Origin: Deltaproteobacteria bacterium
GTDB taxonomy: Bacteria > Myxococcota > Polyangia > Haliangiales > Haliangiaceae
Direction of reading: 5' to 3'
NCBI GenBank assembly: GCA_018262455.1
Contig: JAGSPR010000119.1
Span: 1-15,498 of the forward strand
DNA length: 15,498 nucleotides
Within the stretch, counting starts at the first letter, position 1. Each line of letters opens with the position of its first letter. Below are positions 14,041 to 15,498 of the stretch, piece after piece. The translations under genes were made by a program, and so were the position numbers. The notes under the pieces were generated by a model, which worked only from the letters and a program-made list of their open reading frames with translations, was not told the origin of the DNA and did not search any database.

Positions 14041-15498
14041 CTACTTCTGCGTCGATCCAGATCGCGCCGCGGGAGGAGCTGCCTTGAGGCGCGCCAGCTC
14101 CTCTTGCGCTTGGCGAAGTGCCGCGGTCAGGCGCTCGCGCTCGGCGGCACTCGCGTCGCGGTCGGCCAGCGCTGCGTCGCGCTCGGCACGCGCGGTATCT
14201 CGATCCTTGCGGACGCGATCGCGATCTCTTGCGGCGCGCTCCGCCTCTCGCCGCGTCTCGGCGGACAGCCCCTCGTAGGTCGCTCGCGCCTGCTCCGCGG
14301 CCTGGCGATCCCGCTTCGCGGCCTCGAGCTGATCGAGGAGCCCACGGGTCGCCGTGTTCGCATCACGAAGCGCCTTCTCCTTGGTCTCCATGAGCGTCGC
14401 GTACGACTTGCGCTCGTCGCCGATCGACGTCTCGAGGTTCGCAAGGTTCTGGCGCTCGGAGGCCAGCTTCGACTGCGTCGCGCCGAGGTCGGAGTGGGCC
14501 TGCTGGACGCTCGTCGTCAAGCGAGCCTGCTCGGCCGTCTGTCCTGCGACCTCCTCGCGAAGCGCGTTGCGCTCCCCGCGCAGGCGCGTCACCGTCGCGT
14601 GGGTCCCGAGGGTGAGCAACGTGAGCGCCGCCGCGATCAGACCCGTCAGCGCGAGCTGCGGATTGCGTCGGCACCACAAACCGAAGCGCAACGCGCGAGA
14701 CCGATCGAGCGTGGTTGGTCTCCTGGCGAGGTATGCCTGCAGCTCGTTCGCGACCTGTGCGGCGCTGGCATACCGTGCACGCGGGTCGGTCGCCATCGCC
14801 TTCGCGATGATGCGACGAAGCCGCGCGGGGATCCTTGCACCGCTGGAGGTCCGCGTTGGAATCGGCTCCGGCTGTCCTGAGGCCGCGAGCTCCCAGGGCG
14901 CGAGCGCCTCGGTGGCCGACCAGGGGGGGCGACCGGTCAGCAAGTCGTACGCGATCGCGCCAAGCCCCCAGATGTCGACGGCGAGCAACACGGCGCGATC
15001 ACCCGCGCTGCGCGGATCGAGCGCGAGTGGCAAGCCGCGCGCCTGCTCGGGAGCCATGTACTCGGGGGTTCCGCGCACGCTGACCGGCCCGGCGGGACCA
15101 CGTTTGACCAGGGTCATTGCGGGGTGTCCGACGTGCTCGCTCGCGCCGCTCACGGCCAGGCCGAAGTCGGCGATGCGCGCACGCCGGGTGATCGGCGTGA
15201 CGAGCACGTTCTGCGGCTTGAGGTCGCGATGGAACACGTTGCGCAGATGTGCGTCGTGAACTCCGCGGGCGACGTGCATGACCCAGTGGACGATCTCGTC
15301 GATGCTGGACGGTTGATGCGATGACGCCGCGGTGCCGAGCACGATCTCGCCGCGCTCGGGATCGTGCTCGCCGACGAGCTCCATGACGATGTAGGGGCGG
15401 GCGTCGCCGCCGTGGACATCGAGCACGCGCACGACGTGATCCGAGATCACATCGCTCGCGGCTTGCGCCTCGGCGATCACCTGCTCGATCGCGTCGGA
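14041..15498 (-). CDS. Membrane Ser/Thr protein kinase with long coiled coil (N-terminus outside window)
   Basis: The 485 visible residues begin within the kinase small lobe; the Gly-rich loop and catalytic Lys are off the window. Visible motifs: YIVMELVGEHD (hinge), HRDLKPQN at about residue 90 (catalytic Asp), DFGLA at 111 (Mg-binding), GTPEYMAPEQARG at about 143 (activation segment end), and VDIWGLGAIAYDLLTGRPPW. HRDLKPQN fits an active Ser/Thr kinase. After ATDPRARYASAAQVANELQA a basic linker ends in RRNPQLALTG and a transmembrane helix (IAAALTLLTLG, about 282-300). The rest, about 165 residues, is an Ala/Arg/Glu-rich heptad coiled coil (ERDAALADRDASAAERERL) that would lie outside the cytoplasm. 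Many myxobacterial kinases have TPRs or sensor domains there, so the coiled coil may be a dimerising or protein-binding sensor. The alpha/beta hydrolase gene follows directly. Confidence 0.93.
   Translation of the reverse strand, partial: SDAIEQVIAEAQAASDVISDHVVRVLDVHGGDARPYIVMELVGEHDPERGEIVLGTAASSHQPSSIDEIVHWVMHVARGVHDAHLRNVFHRDLKPQNVLVTPITRRARIADFGLAVSGASEHVGHPAMTLVKRGPAGPVSVRGTPEYMAPEQARGLPLALDPRSAGDRAVLLAVDIWGLGAIAYDLLTGRPPWSATEALAPWELAASGQPEPIPTRTSSGARIPARLRRIIAKAMATDPRARYASAAQVANELQAYLARRPTTLDRSRALRFGLWCRRNPQLALTGLIAAALTLLTLGTHATVTRLRGERNALREEVAGQTAEQARLTTSVQQAHSDLGATQSKLASERQNLANLETSIGDERKSYATLMETKEKALRDANTATRGLLDQLEAAKRDRQAAEQARATYEGLSAETRREAERAARDRDRVRKDRDTARAERDAALADRDASAAERERLTAALRQAQEELARLKAAPPAARSGSTQK

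Overview
This is a 15.5 kb chromosomal window with very high G+C. The coding frames carry almost only G or C in the third codon position. It most likely comes from a myxobacterium (phylum Myxococcota). The evidence is two proteins with MYXO-CTERM-type C-terminal sorting tails, a Ser/Thr kinase with a long extra-kinase tail, a sigma factor of the style often seen in that phylum, and many Cys-containing lipoproteins with no obvious homologues. I see no rRNA, tRNA, insertion sequence, phage gene or CRISPR array. I recognise 16 genes, two of them cut by the window edges, plus one probable gene remnant.

Layout from left to right: the 3' end of a sigma-70-family factor (2-448, +); a large lipoprotein of unknown function (517-2028, +); an unknown protein (about 2154-2894, +). 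A four-gene minus-strand block follows, reading right to left: a secreted ExbD/TolR-like protein (6547-5702), a small four-Cys lipoprotein (5599-5309), an OmpA-family barrel protein with calcium-type Asp repeats (5200-3761), and a MYXO-CTERM exoprotein (3764-2898) joined to the OmpA gene by an ATGA overlap. Next come a Gly-linker lipoprotein (6659-7552, +), a DUF615/DarP-like ribosome-associated protein (7623-8183, +) and a small lipoprotein (8596-8279, -). A gene-poor stretch then holds a heptanucleotide repeat and a gene remnant. After it lie a small Cys-rich MYXO-CTERM protein (9017-9301, +), a lipoprotein with a Cys-rich head (10448-9327, -), and a divergent cell-wall pair: an extensin-like M15-fold protein (11394-10576, -) and an SGNH esterase resembling the Ape1/PatB peptidoglycan O-acetylesterases (11488-12855, +). 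The window ends with a secreted alpha/beta hydrolase (13981-13178, -) directly downstream of a membrane Ser/Thr kinase with a long coiled coil (15498-14041, -, cut at the window end).

Most of the products are predicted to act in the envelope: lipoproteins, outer-membrane or cell-surface proteins and wall-modifying enzymes. DarP is the only obvious housekeeping cytoplasmic gene. The most suggestive contexts are the coupled OmpA and MYXO-CTERM pair, the divergent wall-hydrolase pair, and the kinase-hydrolase pair. None is proven to be a single system. Many very long open frames lie antisense to these genes, as expected at this G+C, and I treat them as shadows.
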